Numbered from the stretch's first letter, positions 14,041-22,236 are shown. The stretch: 28,289 bases of DNA from CAZAPG01 sp964486935 (GCA_964486935.1 CAZAPG010000068.1:1-28289), one strand, 5' to 3'. The notes: generated by a model not told the origin, from the letters alone. A program made the numbers and translations.

Positions 14041-15348
14041 TTATGAATATCGAATTCTTGGGTTGAGGTAGGTGTAAATGATATCGGCAATTAGCTGACT
14101 CCCAACAGCAACGACCACCAAGACCATAGCCGCCGCCTCGATGGCAAACACATCTTTAAATAAGGCTGCATCTAACACGTAACGGCCCATCCCGGGGAAG
14201 CCAAATAAAACTTCTACCACCACAATACCGCCAATTAACCAGTTGATATGCAGGGTGATAATGGTAATCGGGGCCATCAGGGCATTACGCAGCGCGTGCT
14301 TAAAGATGATCCGCTTTTGCGGCAGCCCTTTGAGTATCGCCGTGCGAATATAATTGGTTCTCATGACCTCAACCATACTGGCGCGGGTAATGCGCAGAAC
14401 GTACCCCAGTTCAATCAGGGTAAGGGTCAACACCGGCAAAATTAGCATTTGCGGGTTTTCAAAAATGGCCCGGTCGTCGGTAGCAACCACCGCGCCGGGA
14501 AACCAGCCCAACCAGGTGGCAAATATCAATATCAGGAAAACGCCGCTGGCAAACTCTGGGGTGGCGGTTGCCACCAGGCTGCTTACAGAAAAGATGCGGT
14601 CAATCAACCTGCCTTCGTTAAGGCCGGCCACCAGGCCCAACAGCAGGGCAATGGGCATCACAATAATAAAAGCGATACCGGCCAAAAACAGGGTGTTCAT
14701 CAGGCGACGCCCCAGCACTTCTGATACGGGGCGGCGGTCTTTAAATGAAACGCCGGGGTCTCCGCGCAGCAACCCCCGCTGCAAGGGAATATACTGGCGT
14801 GGCGCGCCTTTCTCGCTGGTCCAGGTGGCTTTGGTCAGCGTCCAGGTTTGCTGGTCATCGCCTCTTACCCACATGGCCGCGTGGTCGCTGCGGTCAACAC
14901 CCCAATATACCAACAATCCTTCTTCATTAGGTTTCCAAACATCATCGCTGGTTACAATTTCTTTGGTTGAGCCGTCGGGCTGGCGCTCAACTCGAATCAT
15001 AGTTTCGCCATCGGGGGTGTAATTTTGGTAAAGCGTGCCGTTTTCGGCCACAGCCCACCAGCTATACCGGTCGTTATTGGCATCGTAAATTCTAACGACC
15101 TGCCGGCCAATCAAATTTTCAGCCTGCCAGTCGCTGCCTATCATCCAGCGAATATAACGGGTAATGGCCGGCTGGTCCAAACCATTTTGGGCATTAAACG
15201 ATGCTTCTTGGGCAGGGGTGATTGTATTACCCAGGGTGTTAACCGCAATATTGCCCGGGGCCAGCTCAGAAATGGCAAACACAGCTACCGAAACCAAAAA
15301 GAGGGTAAGAACCAGAAAAATGGCGCGTCGAATGAGGAATTTTGCCAT
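14041..15348 (-). CDS. ABC transporter permease, DppB/OppB type, with an extra periplasmic domain
   Basis: The product is 435 residues, whereas DppB-type permeases are usually near 310-340. Helix 1 (residues 8-30) and the ISELAPGN motif are normal, as are GLDQPAITRYIRWM before residue 70 and RGLLRGDPGVSFKDRRPVSE after residue 190. In the family these two motifs are nearly adjacent. Here about 120 polar residues are inserted between them, rich in Trp, Tyr, Asp and Thr (for example RYSWWAVAENGTLYQNYTPD), which must face the outside. The remaining helices and the EAA-like loop (TAILKGLPQKRIIFKHALRN) follow. The insert may form a beta-rich domain that docks the binding protein or the substrate. 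Permease identity is certain; the role of the insert is not. Confidence 0.92.
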   Translation of the reverse strand: MAKFLIRRAIFLVLTLFLVSVAVFAISELAPGNIAVNTLGNTITPAQEASFNAQNGLDQPAITRYIRWMIGSDWQAENLIGRQVVRIYDANNDRYSWWAVAENGTLYQNYTPDGETMIRVERQPDGSTKEIVTSDDVWKPNEEGLLVYWGVDRSDHAAMWVRGDDQQTWTLTKATWTSEKGAPRQYIPLQRGLLRGDPGVSFKDRRPVSEVLGRRLMNTLFLAGIAFIIVMPIALLLGLVAGLNEGRLIDRIFSVSSLVATATPEFASGVFLILIFATWLGWFPGAVVATDDRAIFENPQMLILPVLTLTLIELGYVLRITRASMVEVMRTNYIRTAILKGLPQKRIIFKHALRNALMAPITIITLHINWLIGGIVVVEVLFGFPGMGRYVLDAALFKDVFAIEAAAMVLVVVAVGSQLIADIIYTYLNPRIRYS

Positions 15349-15457
15349 AATTTTTTACCCTTTCTACTGCTTGCCGCAGTTACTTCAACAATGAAGGTCT
15401 ATTAAATTGAATACAAACTGGTTAATCAATTAGAGCGGTGGAGCTAAACAGGTATGG

Positions 15458-15502
15458 GGATTGGAGGTCAGAAAAACCTTATCACTTTCTGACCTCCAAT
15501 CC
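15458..15502 (-). promoter_or_regulatory. Long perfect stem-loop between binding-protein and permease genes
   Basis: GGATTGGAGGTCAGAAA (15458-15474) and TTTCTGACCTCCAATCC (15486-15502) form a perfect 17-bp stem with an 11-base loop, 13 bases after the binding-protein stop codon. No run of T follows on either strand beyond those in the arms, so it is not a classic terminator. In ABC operons such hairpins commonly protect the upstream binding-protein message from 3' decay so that it is made in excess. Confidence 0.75.
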
Positions 15503-15515
15503 TGAGTAAAGCTAA

Positions 15516-17312
15516 TTAAGCAAACGGGTCCTGGTCCGGGTCGTACCAAACTTCACGCCAGAGATTGTATTGGGTGGGGTGGGGTTGGATGCCCTGGAAG
15601 CCAGGGTTAGAGACTGCCCAGAAATTTTGGAAGTAGGCAATACCGACAGAGCCGCGTTCTTGCTGAATTCTTTGCAGGTCGGCCATGATGGCTCGCCGGG
15701 CTTCCACATCGAGCGTACCCTGCGCCTTTTGTAGCAGTTCCGAAAATTCTTCGTCTACCCAGCGGCTTTCGTTCCAGGGAACCGGAACTCCTTCTGAGTC
15801 GGCAATGTAGGCCAGGGGCAACACCATTACTGCCAGAGGACGGTGCGCCCAGGTGGTAATACCTACCGGCGTTTCTGTCCACAGGTCCCAGTAAGCCGAG
15901 TTGGGCATGGTATCCAGGGTTATGTTAATGCCGGCGGCTTTGGCATCTTCCTGCAAGGTTTCGGCGTAGGCCACAATGTCGGTCCAGCCGGTTCCAACCG
16001 AAATTGCCAGTTCCAGTCCTTCCTGGCCGGCTTCGGCCAGCAGAGCCTTGGCCCCTTCGGGGTCATACGAAGGCGTATCCATTGGCGCAAACTCGGGGTG
16101 AACGGGTGACACGTGCGTGTCCATACCTACCAAACCTTCGCCAAAATAGGCCTGGTCCAAAATTTTCTCGCGGTCCTGGCACATTTTTACGGCATTACGT
16201 ACGCGCGGGTCGGTCCAGGGTTCCAAATCAACGCGGAACCGGAGCACGCGGGTAGCGGCAGACCCAACCGACTGGACCTTGACGTTGTCATCATTACGCA
16301 GCGCCAGGAAGGTGTCAACTCGCGGGTCGTAAATATTATGAATCTGCCCGCTTTGAATGGCAGCTACCGAGGCGGTTTGGTCATCGCCCAGGTCAATCCA
16401 TTCAATGGCATCCAGGTAGGGCAAGGGTTTGCCATCTTCGCCCATTTGCCAGTAACCTTCGTCGCCGTTAGCTACCCGGCTTACTACCCTTACCCGCTCG
16501 CCAACTTTATACTCTTCTAAGGTATAGGGGCCGGTGCTGGGGTTTTTCCCAGAGGTAATATCGCCATCGAAGCTGGGATGCATAATTTGGGCCGGGTAGT
16601 GGAACAGGTTTTCCGGCACTGCCAGTAGCGGACCATCCAGATTGAGTTTAACCGTGTAATCATCAACCACTTCCACGCCATCAAGAGTCAAAAAGCCTTC
16701 CCATAGCCCCAAAATCGAGGAGCCAACATCGGGGTTAAGCCATTCGGCAAAGTTAAATCTAACGTGGTCGGCCACAAATTCATCGCCGTTGGTCCATTTA
16801 ATGCCCTGGCGCAGTTTTAGAGTCCATTCGGTCAGGTCATCGTTGGCTTGCCAGCTTTCCAACATATAGGGGTGGGTAATGTTATCTTTATCGGTTTCGG
16901 TTAAATATTCAAACACATGACGAAACTGGTTAGCATCATAAACCCACGAGAAGCGGGCCGGGTGGTCTACCGCCGGCACTTGAGTGCCGACTCTTAATAC
17001 ACCGCCGCGCTTAATGCCGCCAGCGGCTGGGGCGGCTTCTTCGGCGGTTGACTCTTCAGCGGCGGGCGCGGCTTCTTCGGCCTGGCTTGACTCCCCGCCT
17101 CCAGACTCGGCGCCACCGCTACTTTGCGGCTGGGCCGGCGCGCCACACTGAGCCGCAATGGTTGCCGCGCTTACCGACACCCCAAGCAAGGTTGCTGTCC
17201 TCAAAAATTCTCGCCGGGAGATGCGACCCTCTCTTAGTCTATCAAAAACAGTGGGCAGATATGAATGCGCTTCCCCCATCTGTTCTCTAATCTCTTTAAC
17301 CCTTTTTTCCAC
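15516..17312 (-). CDS. Family 5 extracellular solute-binding protein (peptide/nickel type), Tat-exported
   Basis: The 598-residue protein is the substrate-binding part of the ABC transporter. A twin-arginine motif, ISRREFLR (residues 31-38), precedes a moderately hydrophobic stretch ending AAQCGAP; Cys56 may be lipidated although Gln at -1 is unusual. A low-complexity linker rich in Glu, Ala and Ser (about residues 65-100) follows. The body has family SBP_bac_5 features: GVLRVGTQVPAVDHPARFSW, LESWQANDDLTEWTLKLRQG, IKWTNGDEFVADHVRFNFAE, NPSTGPYTLEEYKVGERVRV, and VRNAVKMCQDREKILDQAYF in the second lobe. The start is GTG 17312, fixed by AAAAGGAGG at 17326-17318. The ligand cannot be read from the sequence: peptides are the default, but members of this family also bind modified amino acids and opines. 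Confidence 0.92.
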   Translation of the reverse strand: MEKRVKEIREQMGEAHSYLPTVFDRLREGRISRREFLRTATLLGVSVSAATIAAQCGAPAQPQSSGGAESGGGESSQAEEAAPAAEESTAEEAAPAAGGIKRGGVLRVGTQVPAVDHPARFSWVYDANQFRHVFEYLTETDKDNITHPYMLESWQANDDLTEWTLKLRQGIKWTNGDEFVADHVRFNFAEWLNPDVGSSILGLWEGFLTLDGVEVVDDYTVKLNLDGPLLAVPENLFHYPAQIMHPSFDGDITSGKNPSTGPYTLEEYKVGERVRVVSRVANGDEGYWQMGEDGKPLPYLDAIEWIDLGDDQTASVAAIQSGQIHNIYDPRVDTFLALRNDDNVKVQSVGSAATRVLRFRVDLEPWTDPRVRNAVKMCQDREKILDQAYFGEGLVGMDTHVSPVHPEFAPMDTPSYDPEGAKALLAEAGQEGLELAISVGTGWTDIVAYAETLQEDAKAAGINITLDTMPNSAYWDLWTETPVGITTWAHRPLAVMVLPLAYIADSEGVPVPWNESRWVDEEFSELLQKAQGTLDVEARRAIMADLQRIQQERGSVGIAYFQNFWAVSNPGFQGIQPHPTQYNLWREVWYDPDQDPFA

Positions 17313-17345
17313 TTTTTCCTCCTTTTATAATAGGCCAATATTTGA

Positions 17346-17374
17346 GTTATATTCAGAATTACCAGTACTGAAAA
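17346..17374 (-). promoter_or_regulatory. Candidate promoter of the ABC transporter operon
   Basis: On the - strand TTTTCA (17374-17369) and TATAAC (17351-17346) are 17 bases apart. A start near 17339 would give a leader of about 27 bases with the AAAAGGAGG ribosome site. The -35 box is only a partial match. Confidence 0.35.
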
Positions 17375-17418
17375 AAAGTTTACGTAATTAAAATTATTTG
17401 AGAATTTATGTTGTAAAT

Positions 17419-17430
17419 GATCACCTCCTT
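17419..17430 (-). promoter_or_regulatory. Full-length Shine-Dalgarno sequence without a start codon
   Basis: Read on the - strand, AAGGAGGTGATC is complementary to the last 12 bases of 16S rRNA. No ATG, GTG or TTG lies at a usable distance downstream; the next bases are ATTTACAACATAAATTC. A two-codon frame ATG-AAT-TAA (17437-17429) overlaps its 5' end. Confidence 0.6.
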
Positions 17431-17560
17431 AATTCATGGGGGTTGGGGTAGCAGCAACATATAAAAAAGATAATGTTGCGATAGAATTCAGGTTAGCAAT
17501 ATTTGCCTGATTGAGTAGTCTGTTAAAAAATTGGCGGCCACGACATTTATCCGCAATATT

Positions 17561-17576
17561 TGTGACAAAAGTCACT
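17561..17576. promoter_or_regulatory. CRP/FNR-family-like palindrome
   Basis: TGTGA-CAAAAG-TCACT matches the TGTGA-N6-TCACA layout of CRP/FNR-family operators with one mismatch. The core GTGAC-AAAA-GTCAC is a perfect palindrome. It lies about 250 bases upstream of the binding-protein start and in an AT-rich regulatory region. The cognate regulator is not in the window. Confidence 0.4.
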
Positions 17577-17728
17577 TACCGGCTATTTACATCTGTTTTA
17601 TATTAGACTTGGGGTTTTAGACATAGTATTTTTTGATACAGTGTCGCCAGAAACTATTTAACAAACATTAACCGAAAACCCGGCAATGTTGAGGAACCGC
17701 AAACACAAGGAGACTGGGAGTTGCAAGT

Positions 17729-17757
17729 AAAAAACCGCCGCTACAATTTGATAGCGG
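17729..17757 (-). terminator. Rho-independent terminator of the methyltransferase operon
   Basis: On the - strand CCGCTA (17757-17752) pairs with TAGCGG (17743-17738), followed by CGG and six T residues (17734-17729). The stem is short but GC-rich. It lies about 300 bases after the methyltransferase stop and separates the catabolic cluster from the transporter operon. Confidence 0.55.
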
Positions 17758-18055
17758 GGTGTATTTTTATGGCAATTACCGATTGATTTCTGCTTCTAAA
17801 TAGTTATTACACTGATTCAGGCTGTGATAGTGGAAGTATTGTAGATGAGGTAGTTAGTATCTCTTTGTTGTTGGGGGGTACTTTAAACAGTGGTATCCCA
17901 TTTCGCGAAGCAGACAACAGTATTTACAAAGAGGTTACAGATGATGTTAAATATTTGGCAAAACAGATTATGTTTCGTCGGGCTTAATCATACCATAAGT
18001 TCATGGTTATGCCAAATGCTTTTGTTTTCTCCTTTATCAATCGACAGAATATACA

Positions 18056-19459
18056 TTAGCCATTTAGTAACTCCGCTTCACGGCGCGCAACGTATTCTTT
18101 TAGGGCTTCTGCAACCGCCGCTTCAAGAGCCGGCGGCTCAAATTGAGCTAACCAGGAGCGCCAAAGTTTATACGCCCGTTGAAGTGTGCTTTTATCTCCT
18201 TCTTTCACCCAACTGTCATCATCACCCCAAAATAGCGAGTGACTTCCAGGGGGTTGGTTAAGGTCAATTCCTTGCAAAAAGCGGGCAAACGTTGCCAGAT
18301 TTACCTGGTCAATTACAAATTTTTCATACGAGGCGGTCAATCCGCCCTCCAGCCAACCCACCGAATGCAGCACAAAGTTGGTATGGGCCATTACCGCCGG
18401 CCAGAGCGTCCACAGCGTTTCAGTCACAGCCTGGGCATCGGCTACTTTGGAGGTGTTCAAACTGCCGCTGCCGCGATAGGGCAGGCCGTAGCGCCGGGCC
18501 AACTGCGCCCCGGCCAGCAGCGCCCAGGCCCCCTCCGGCGTACCAAAAGCGGGACTGCCGCTTTTCATATCAACATTGGTGGTAAAGCCGCCATACAGCA
18601 CCGGCGCGCCGGGCCTGACCAGTTGCGCCAGGGCAATGCCCGCCAGCGTCTCCGCGTTTTGCTGCGCCAGCGCCGAGGCCAGCGTAATAGGACTCATCGC
18701 CCCGGCCAGAATAAAGGGGGTGATGATGACCACCTGTCCGGCCCGGGCAAAGGTAATCAAACCGCCGATCATATCCGTATCAAAACGGAGCGGGCTGTTT
18801 ACGTTAATCACGCCGCCAATCACCGGCTCGCCTTCAAAGGCATCGCCAAAAACCAGCCGGGCCATATTCAACACGTCGGCAGCAACTACCCGGCCATGCG
18901 TGGCCCCCATCGCCGCTTTATCCGTAAGGGTAAAAATGGCATGCGAGCGCCGCAAGTGGCGCACCGGAACCGGCACATCCTGCGGGGCAATCAACTGCTC
19001 GCCGGTAAGATGCAGCACATTGCTCAGTTGCACCAGCTTGAGCAGATTATGAAAATCGGCCAGTGTGCCGGGCCGGCGGCCAATATCAAGGTTGCTGGCA
19101 TAAACCGTGCCCCCGCCGGGCGCAAAAGCGATGTGATTGCTACCGATAACAATATCGCGCTCCGGGTTGCGCGCCCGCCAGGCAAATTGGGCCGGCGCTC
19201 TGGCTACCAGTTCCAGCACCAGCCCCCGCTCCGGCCACACATGGCGGGCGGCGTGGTCTACCCTGGCCCCGGCCTGCTGCCACAGGTCAAGCGCCTCGTC
19301 ATCCAGAAAATCAAGGCCGACCTCCTCCAGAATCCGCATCGAGGCCTGATGAAGCTGCTCCACCTGCTCCGCCGAAATGATTTCCAGCGGCGGCCACGGA
19401 TTCCGCAGCCGGCGAAACGGGATGTTAAAGAACGGTGATGGCCCCGGGCTGCTGCTCAT
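18056..19459 (-). CDS. Trimethylamine methyltransferase (MttB) family protein, non-pyrrolysine type
   Basis: The 467-residue cytosolic protein belongs to the MttB superfamily. Characteristic segments are ILEEVGLDFLDDEALDLWQQ near the N-terminus, FAPGGGTVYASNLDIGRRPG (about residues 110-130), GVINVNSPLRFDTDM, VVIITPFILAGAMSPITLA and YGGFTTNVDMKSGSPAFGTP in the barrel. There is no in-frame amber codon, so it is not a pyrrolysine enzyme. Non-Pyl members such as MtgB (glycine betaine), MtpB (proline betaine) and MtcB (carnitine) transfer a methyl group from a quaternary amine to a corrinoid protein. Its ATG overlaps the stop of the upstream FAD-GcvT gene (TGATG, 19461-19457), so the two are translationally coupled. 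A TTG one codon earlier is less likely. No corrinoid protein gene is in the window. Confidence 0.85.
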   Translation of the reverse strand: MSSSPGPSPFFNIPFRRLRNPWPPLEIISAEQVEQLHQASMRILEEVGLDFLDDEALDLWQQAGARVDHAARHVWPERGLVLELVARAPAQFAWRARNPERDIVIGSNHIAFAPGGGTVYASNLDIGRRPGTLADFHNLLKLVQLSNVLHLTGEQLIAPQDVPVPVRHLRRSHAIFTLTDKAAMGATHGRVVAADVLNMARLVFGDAFEGEPVIGGVINVNSPLRFDTDMIGGLITFARAGQVVIITPFILAGAMSPITLASALAQQNAETLAGIALAQLVRPGAPVLYGGFTTNVDMKSGSPAFGTPEGAWALLAGAQLARRYGLPYRGSGSLNTSKVADAQAVTETLWTLWPAVMAHTNFVLHSVGWLEGGLTASYEKFVIDQVNLATFARFLQGIDLNQPPGSHSLFWGDDDSWVKEGDKSTLQRAYKLWRSWLAQFEPPALEAAVAEALKEYVARREAELLNG

Positions 19460-21894
19460 CAACCTTTCAGCCGCTCACCGGCAGGGTCAAACAGCGGCTC
19501 GCGGGTAACGGTGGCCGCATAGCGCCGGTCGAAATATTGCACCTCAAGGCGCGTGCCTTCCCGGGCATGCTCCAGCGGTAAGTAACCGTAAATGATGAAT
19601 TTGCCCACGCTGTAGCCGTAATCGGCACTGGTGACCTGCCCCACTTTCCGGCCGTTGGCCAGAATTGGCTCTTTGCCCAGAGCCACGGCCTGCGGGTCGT
19701 CAAAGGTCAGGCAGCACAATTTTTGACGGATGCCCGCCTCCTTGATTTTCAACAGCGCCTCGCGGCCAATAAAATCGCCCTTGCTCAGTTTGACCGCCCA
19801 CCCCAGTCCGGCTTCATAGGGGTTGTATTCGGGGTGGATGTCGGCCCCCCACAGGCGATAGCCCTTTTCCAGCCGCAACGAGCCAAAGGCCCCGCCCCCG
19901 GCGGCGATGAGTCCGTAAGGCTGCCCCGCCTCCCACAGCACATCCCACAGTCGCAAGCCCTGCTCGCTGGAACAGTAGATTTCCCAGCCCAGCTCTCCGG
20001 CGTAGGAGACGCGCAGGGCGTAGGCCGGAATGGTATCAATTTGCAGCGCCCTGGCCGAAAAGTAGGGAAAGGTCTCGCTTGAGACATCCCCGGCGGTAAC
20101 TTGCGCCAGAATCTGCCGGGCCTGTGGCCCCCACAGCCCCACGGCAGTGTAGTGCGGCGTCACGTCGCGGATAGTCACGGAGCCGTCGCCGGGCGCGTGC
20201 CGGCGAATCCAGGCCAAATCCTGGGGGCCGCCGCCCGCGCCGGTCAGCACCCAGTAGCGCTGTTCGGCCAGCCGGGTGATGGTCAAATCGGCCTTGATGC
20301 CGCCGGCGTGGTTAAGCAGGGCGGTATAAATCACCTTGCCCGCCGGTTTGTCAATATCGTTGGCGGCCAGTCGGTTGAGAAATTGAGTCGCGCCGGGGCC
20401 ATCCACCTCTATTTTGGTGAAGTTGGCCAGGTTGAACAGGCCGGCCCCTTCGCGCGCGGCCAGATGCTCCGCGCCCTGAATCCGGGACCAGTTCATGGCT
20501 TCCCAGCCGGAACGGGCCGGAATGTGGTCATCATATTTTTCCAGCAGCCGGGCGTTGGCCTCGTACCACTGGGCCGCTTCCCAACCGGAGGCGTTGAAAA
20601 AGTGTCCCTGCTGCCCCTGCAACCGGACATGGAACGGGGCCAGCCGCACCTGGCGCGGCGCTTCCATCTGTTGCAGCGGGTGGACAATATCGTACACTTC
20701 GCGGTAATTTTGGGCGGCGCGAGTCTGAATATAGCGTTGGGTGAGCTGGTAATCGTGAAAACGGGCAATGTTCATCTCGCGGGTGTCCCATTCGGTGCTG
20801 CCGTACGTCAGCCACTCGGCGATGGTTTTGCCGGCCCCGCCCGCGTGCGTCACCCAAATCCCCACCGCCGTCCAGAAACCGGGCACATGGGATGGCCCCA
20901 TCATCGGAAAGCCGTCAATGGAAAACACAAACATCCCGTTGATTTTGGTGACATACTCTTTGCCCCGCAGGGTGGGGTACAGTTGCGCCGCGTCATCAAT
21001 GGCGACGGCAAAATCATCATCGCGCCAGGTGTGATAGGCATCCTTGCCCACGGCGTGCGGGCTGACCAGGCGCGGCTCGTGGCGGTAGGAGCCGGTGCAC
21101 CAGCCCCGCTCCCACTGCCGAAAATACATGGAGCGATCCTGATGGCGCACGCACGGCAGCGATATCCACTCGGTTTCAGCGGCCAGCTCCGGCAGCGGTT
21201 CGGTGATGGCGTAATGGTGGGCGCAGGCCATCATCGGCAGGGTAACGCCCACTTTATCGGCCAGCACCGAACCCCAGATGTTGGTGCAGAGCAGCACCTG
21301 CTCGCAGTCGATGCGCCCCTGGTCGGTGATAACGGCGTGAACGCGCCCGTTTTTCAGTTCGATGTCGGTGGCCAGGGTGTTGCCGTAAAATTCCGCGCCG
21401 CCACTGGCAATGGCTTTTTGGGCCAGCGCGCCGGCGGCTTGCCAGGCTTTGGCGTCGCCATCACCGGGAATATGCAGGCCGCCTTTCAAAACGCCGGGGT
21501 CGATGAGCGGAACTTTGGCCTGTACCTCTGCGGGGGAGAGGATGTGGGTTTCCAGGTCGTAGGCCGTGGCAAAGCCGTGCCGCCGCCACAACTCCCGCAT
21601 GCGCGCCTCGGAGGCGGCCACTTCGATGGCTCCGACGGGATACCAGATTTTTTCGCCTTCAAATTCCAGGTCAAACAGGAGGTCAACGGTGTATTGGGCC
21701 ATTTTGCACATAGCCCGCGAGCCGTTGATTTCAAAAATAATGCCAGGCGCGTGCGAGGTGGAGCCGCCGGTTTCATACAGCGGCCCCTGGTCGATGACCA
21801 CAATATCTTTCCAGCCCAGTTGGGTCAGGTGGTAGGCCGCGCTGCACCCCACAATGCCGGCGCCGATGATGACGAGCCTGGCTTTGGTCCGCAT
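19459..21894 (-). CDS. FAD-dependent dehydrogenase fused to GcvT-like domain (dimethylglycine/sarcosine dehydrogenase type), copy 2
   Basis: The 811 residues match the length and order of dimethylglycine and sarcosine dehydrogenases. The N-terminal Rossmann motif is GAGIVG (residues 11-16). The GGSTSHAPG segment places His48 where the family carries its covalently flavin-linked His (consensus STWHAAG). An FAO-type linker follows at about 380-430, then GcvT and GcvT C-terminal barrel domains from about 430, with GGIKADLTITRL holding the folate-site Asp and SYAGELGWEIYCSSEQGLRL and GLRLEKGYRLWGADI-like motifs. The expected reaction is oxidative N-demethylation of a methylated glycine or similar amine, with C1 transfer to tetrahydrofolate and electrons to ETF. 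Where its paralogue has GMVDLTAF, this copy has GLFNLANF, with Asn at a usually acidic position. It starts nine bases after the gene at 21904 and is coupled to the methyltransferase. Confidence 0.85.
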   Translation of the reverse strand: MRTKARLVIIGAGIVGCSAAYHLTQLGWKDIVVIDQGPLYETGGSTSHAPGIIFEINGSRAMCKMAQYTVDLLFDLEFEGEKIWYPVGAIEVAASEARMRELWRRHGFATAYDLETHILSPAEVQAKVPLIDPGVLKGGLHIPGDGDAKAWQAAGALAQKAIASGGAEFYGNTLATDIELKNGRVHAVITDQGRIDCEQVLLCTNIWGSVLADKVGVTLPMMACAHHYAITEPLPELAAETEWISLPCVRHQDRSMYFRQWERGWCTGSYRHEPRLVSPHAVGKDAYHTWRDDDFAVAIDDAAQLYPTLRGKEYVTKINGMFVFSIDGFPMMGPSHVPGFWTAVGIWVTHAGGAGKTIAEWLTYGSTEWDTREMNIARFHDYQLTQRYIQTRAAQNYREVYDIVHPLQQMEAPRQVRLAPFHVRLQGQQGHFFNASGWEAAQWYEANARLLEKYDDHIPARSGWEAMNWSRIQGAEHLAAREGAGLFNLANFTKIEVDGPGATQFLNRLAANDIDKPAGKVIYTALLNHAGGIKADLTITRLAEQRYWVLTGAGGGPQDLAWIRRHAPGDGSVTIRDVTPHYTAVGLWGPQARQILAQVTAGDVSSETFPYFSARALQIDTIPAYALRVSYAGELGWEIYCSSEQGLRLWDVLWEAGQPYGLIAAGGGAFGSLRLEKGYRLWGADIHPEYNPYEAGLGWAVKLSKGDFIGREALLKIKEAGIRQKLCCLTFDDPQAVALGKEPILANGRKVGQVTSADYGYSVGKFIIYGYLPLEHAREGTRLEVQYFDRRYAATVTREPLFDPAGERLKG

Positions 21895-21903
21895 TCCAGT
21901 ACC

Positions 21904-22236
21904 CTACAGCGTAACAGATTCTACAACATTTCTATCATCTAAAAACTCTACCGGCTCCGCGCCACCACCGTGCTCCCACATCAGAGAGAAAAACCAGATA
22001 CCGCTTTCGCCAATCCAAAAATCTGCCGGCGTGAAGGTCATTTTCGAGTCAAGCGGAGGCTCAGGATGCTCCGGGTTGTATTCTGCTTGCCACCCAAATG
22101 CCTCACCCTGCCAGGCTTTTCCTTCAGTATGCAACCGGGCCGCAAACTCTCTCACTTCATCAAGATTTGGAACCACGACCGGTACAATAGAAATATTATT
22201 ATCGCCGGTTTTAATTTTGACTTTAGTGGTTATCAC
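21904..22236 (-). CDS. Unrecognised 110-residue protein paired with a DUF4160 gene
   Basis: The reading frame starts at GTG 22236, inside the end of the DUF4160 gene (14-base overlap, different frame), and stops at TAG 21904-21906. The product is acidic and soluble, with segments such as SIVPVVVPNLDEVREFAARL, GKAWQGEAFGWQAEYNP and ADFWIGESGIWFFSLMWEHG. DUF4160 genes are usually followed by DUF2442 genes in toxin-antitoxin-like pairs, but this sequence does not look like DUF2442. A longer frame upstream (to 22275) lies wholly within the DUF4160 gene and was not used. It is probably a partner of DUF4160, a role inferred from overlap only. Confidence 0.6.
   Translation of the reverse strand: MITTKVKIKTGDNNISIVPVVVPNLDEVREFAARLHTEGKAWQGEAFGWQAEYNPEHPEPPLDSKMTFTPADFWIGESGIWFFSLMWEHGGGAEPVEFLDDRNVVESVTL

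Larger units (their letters stand above)
17313..18055. other. Gene-free AT-rich regulatory region between the methyltransferase and transporter genes
   Basis: No convincing gene was found in these 743 bases; short open frames have no ribosome site or coding character. The region holds the transporter promoter candidate, an orphan Shine-Dalgarno sequence, an inverted repeat GCAACAT...ATGTTGC (17454-17460 with 17473-17479), a CRP/FNR-like palindrome and the methyltransferase terminator, listed separately. The stretch 17760-18055 shows nothing I can interpret. Confidence 0.6.

Noticed and set aside
14354..15022. Open frame of 222 codons on the + strand
   Set aside because: Antisense to the DppB-like permease gene, which shows full family motifs.
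15458..15502. Rho-independent terminator after the binding-protein gene
   Set aside because: The stem is strong but no T-tract follows it on the - strand, and the permease genes downstream belong to the same transporter.
17419..17430. Fragment of a 16S rRNA gene 3' end on the + strand
   Set aside because: Only the last 12 bases match; the preceding bases do not resemble 16S rRNA. It is better read as a Shine-Dalgarno sequence on the - strand.
17890..18261. Small + strand gene in the gap after the methyltransferase
   Set aside because: Most of the frame is antisense to the 3' end of the methyltransferase gene, and the part in the gap has no ribosome site or coding character.
18239..19438. 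Open frame of about 399 codons on the + strand
   Set aside because: It is antisense to the MttB-family gene, which has clear family motifs. Its Arg/Gly/His-rich composition is not protein-like.
18056..19459. Pyrrolysine-containing MttB
   Set aside because: The whole reading frame is free of in-frame amber codons and ends at TAA, so no pyrrolysine read-through is needed.
20101..21942. Long open frame of about 613 codons on the + strand
   Set aside because: It lies opposite the FAD-GcvT gene at 19459-21894, has no ribosome site and no recognisable family pattern. Long antisense frames are common opposite GC-rich genes.
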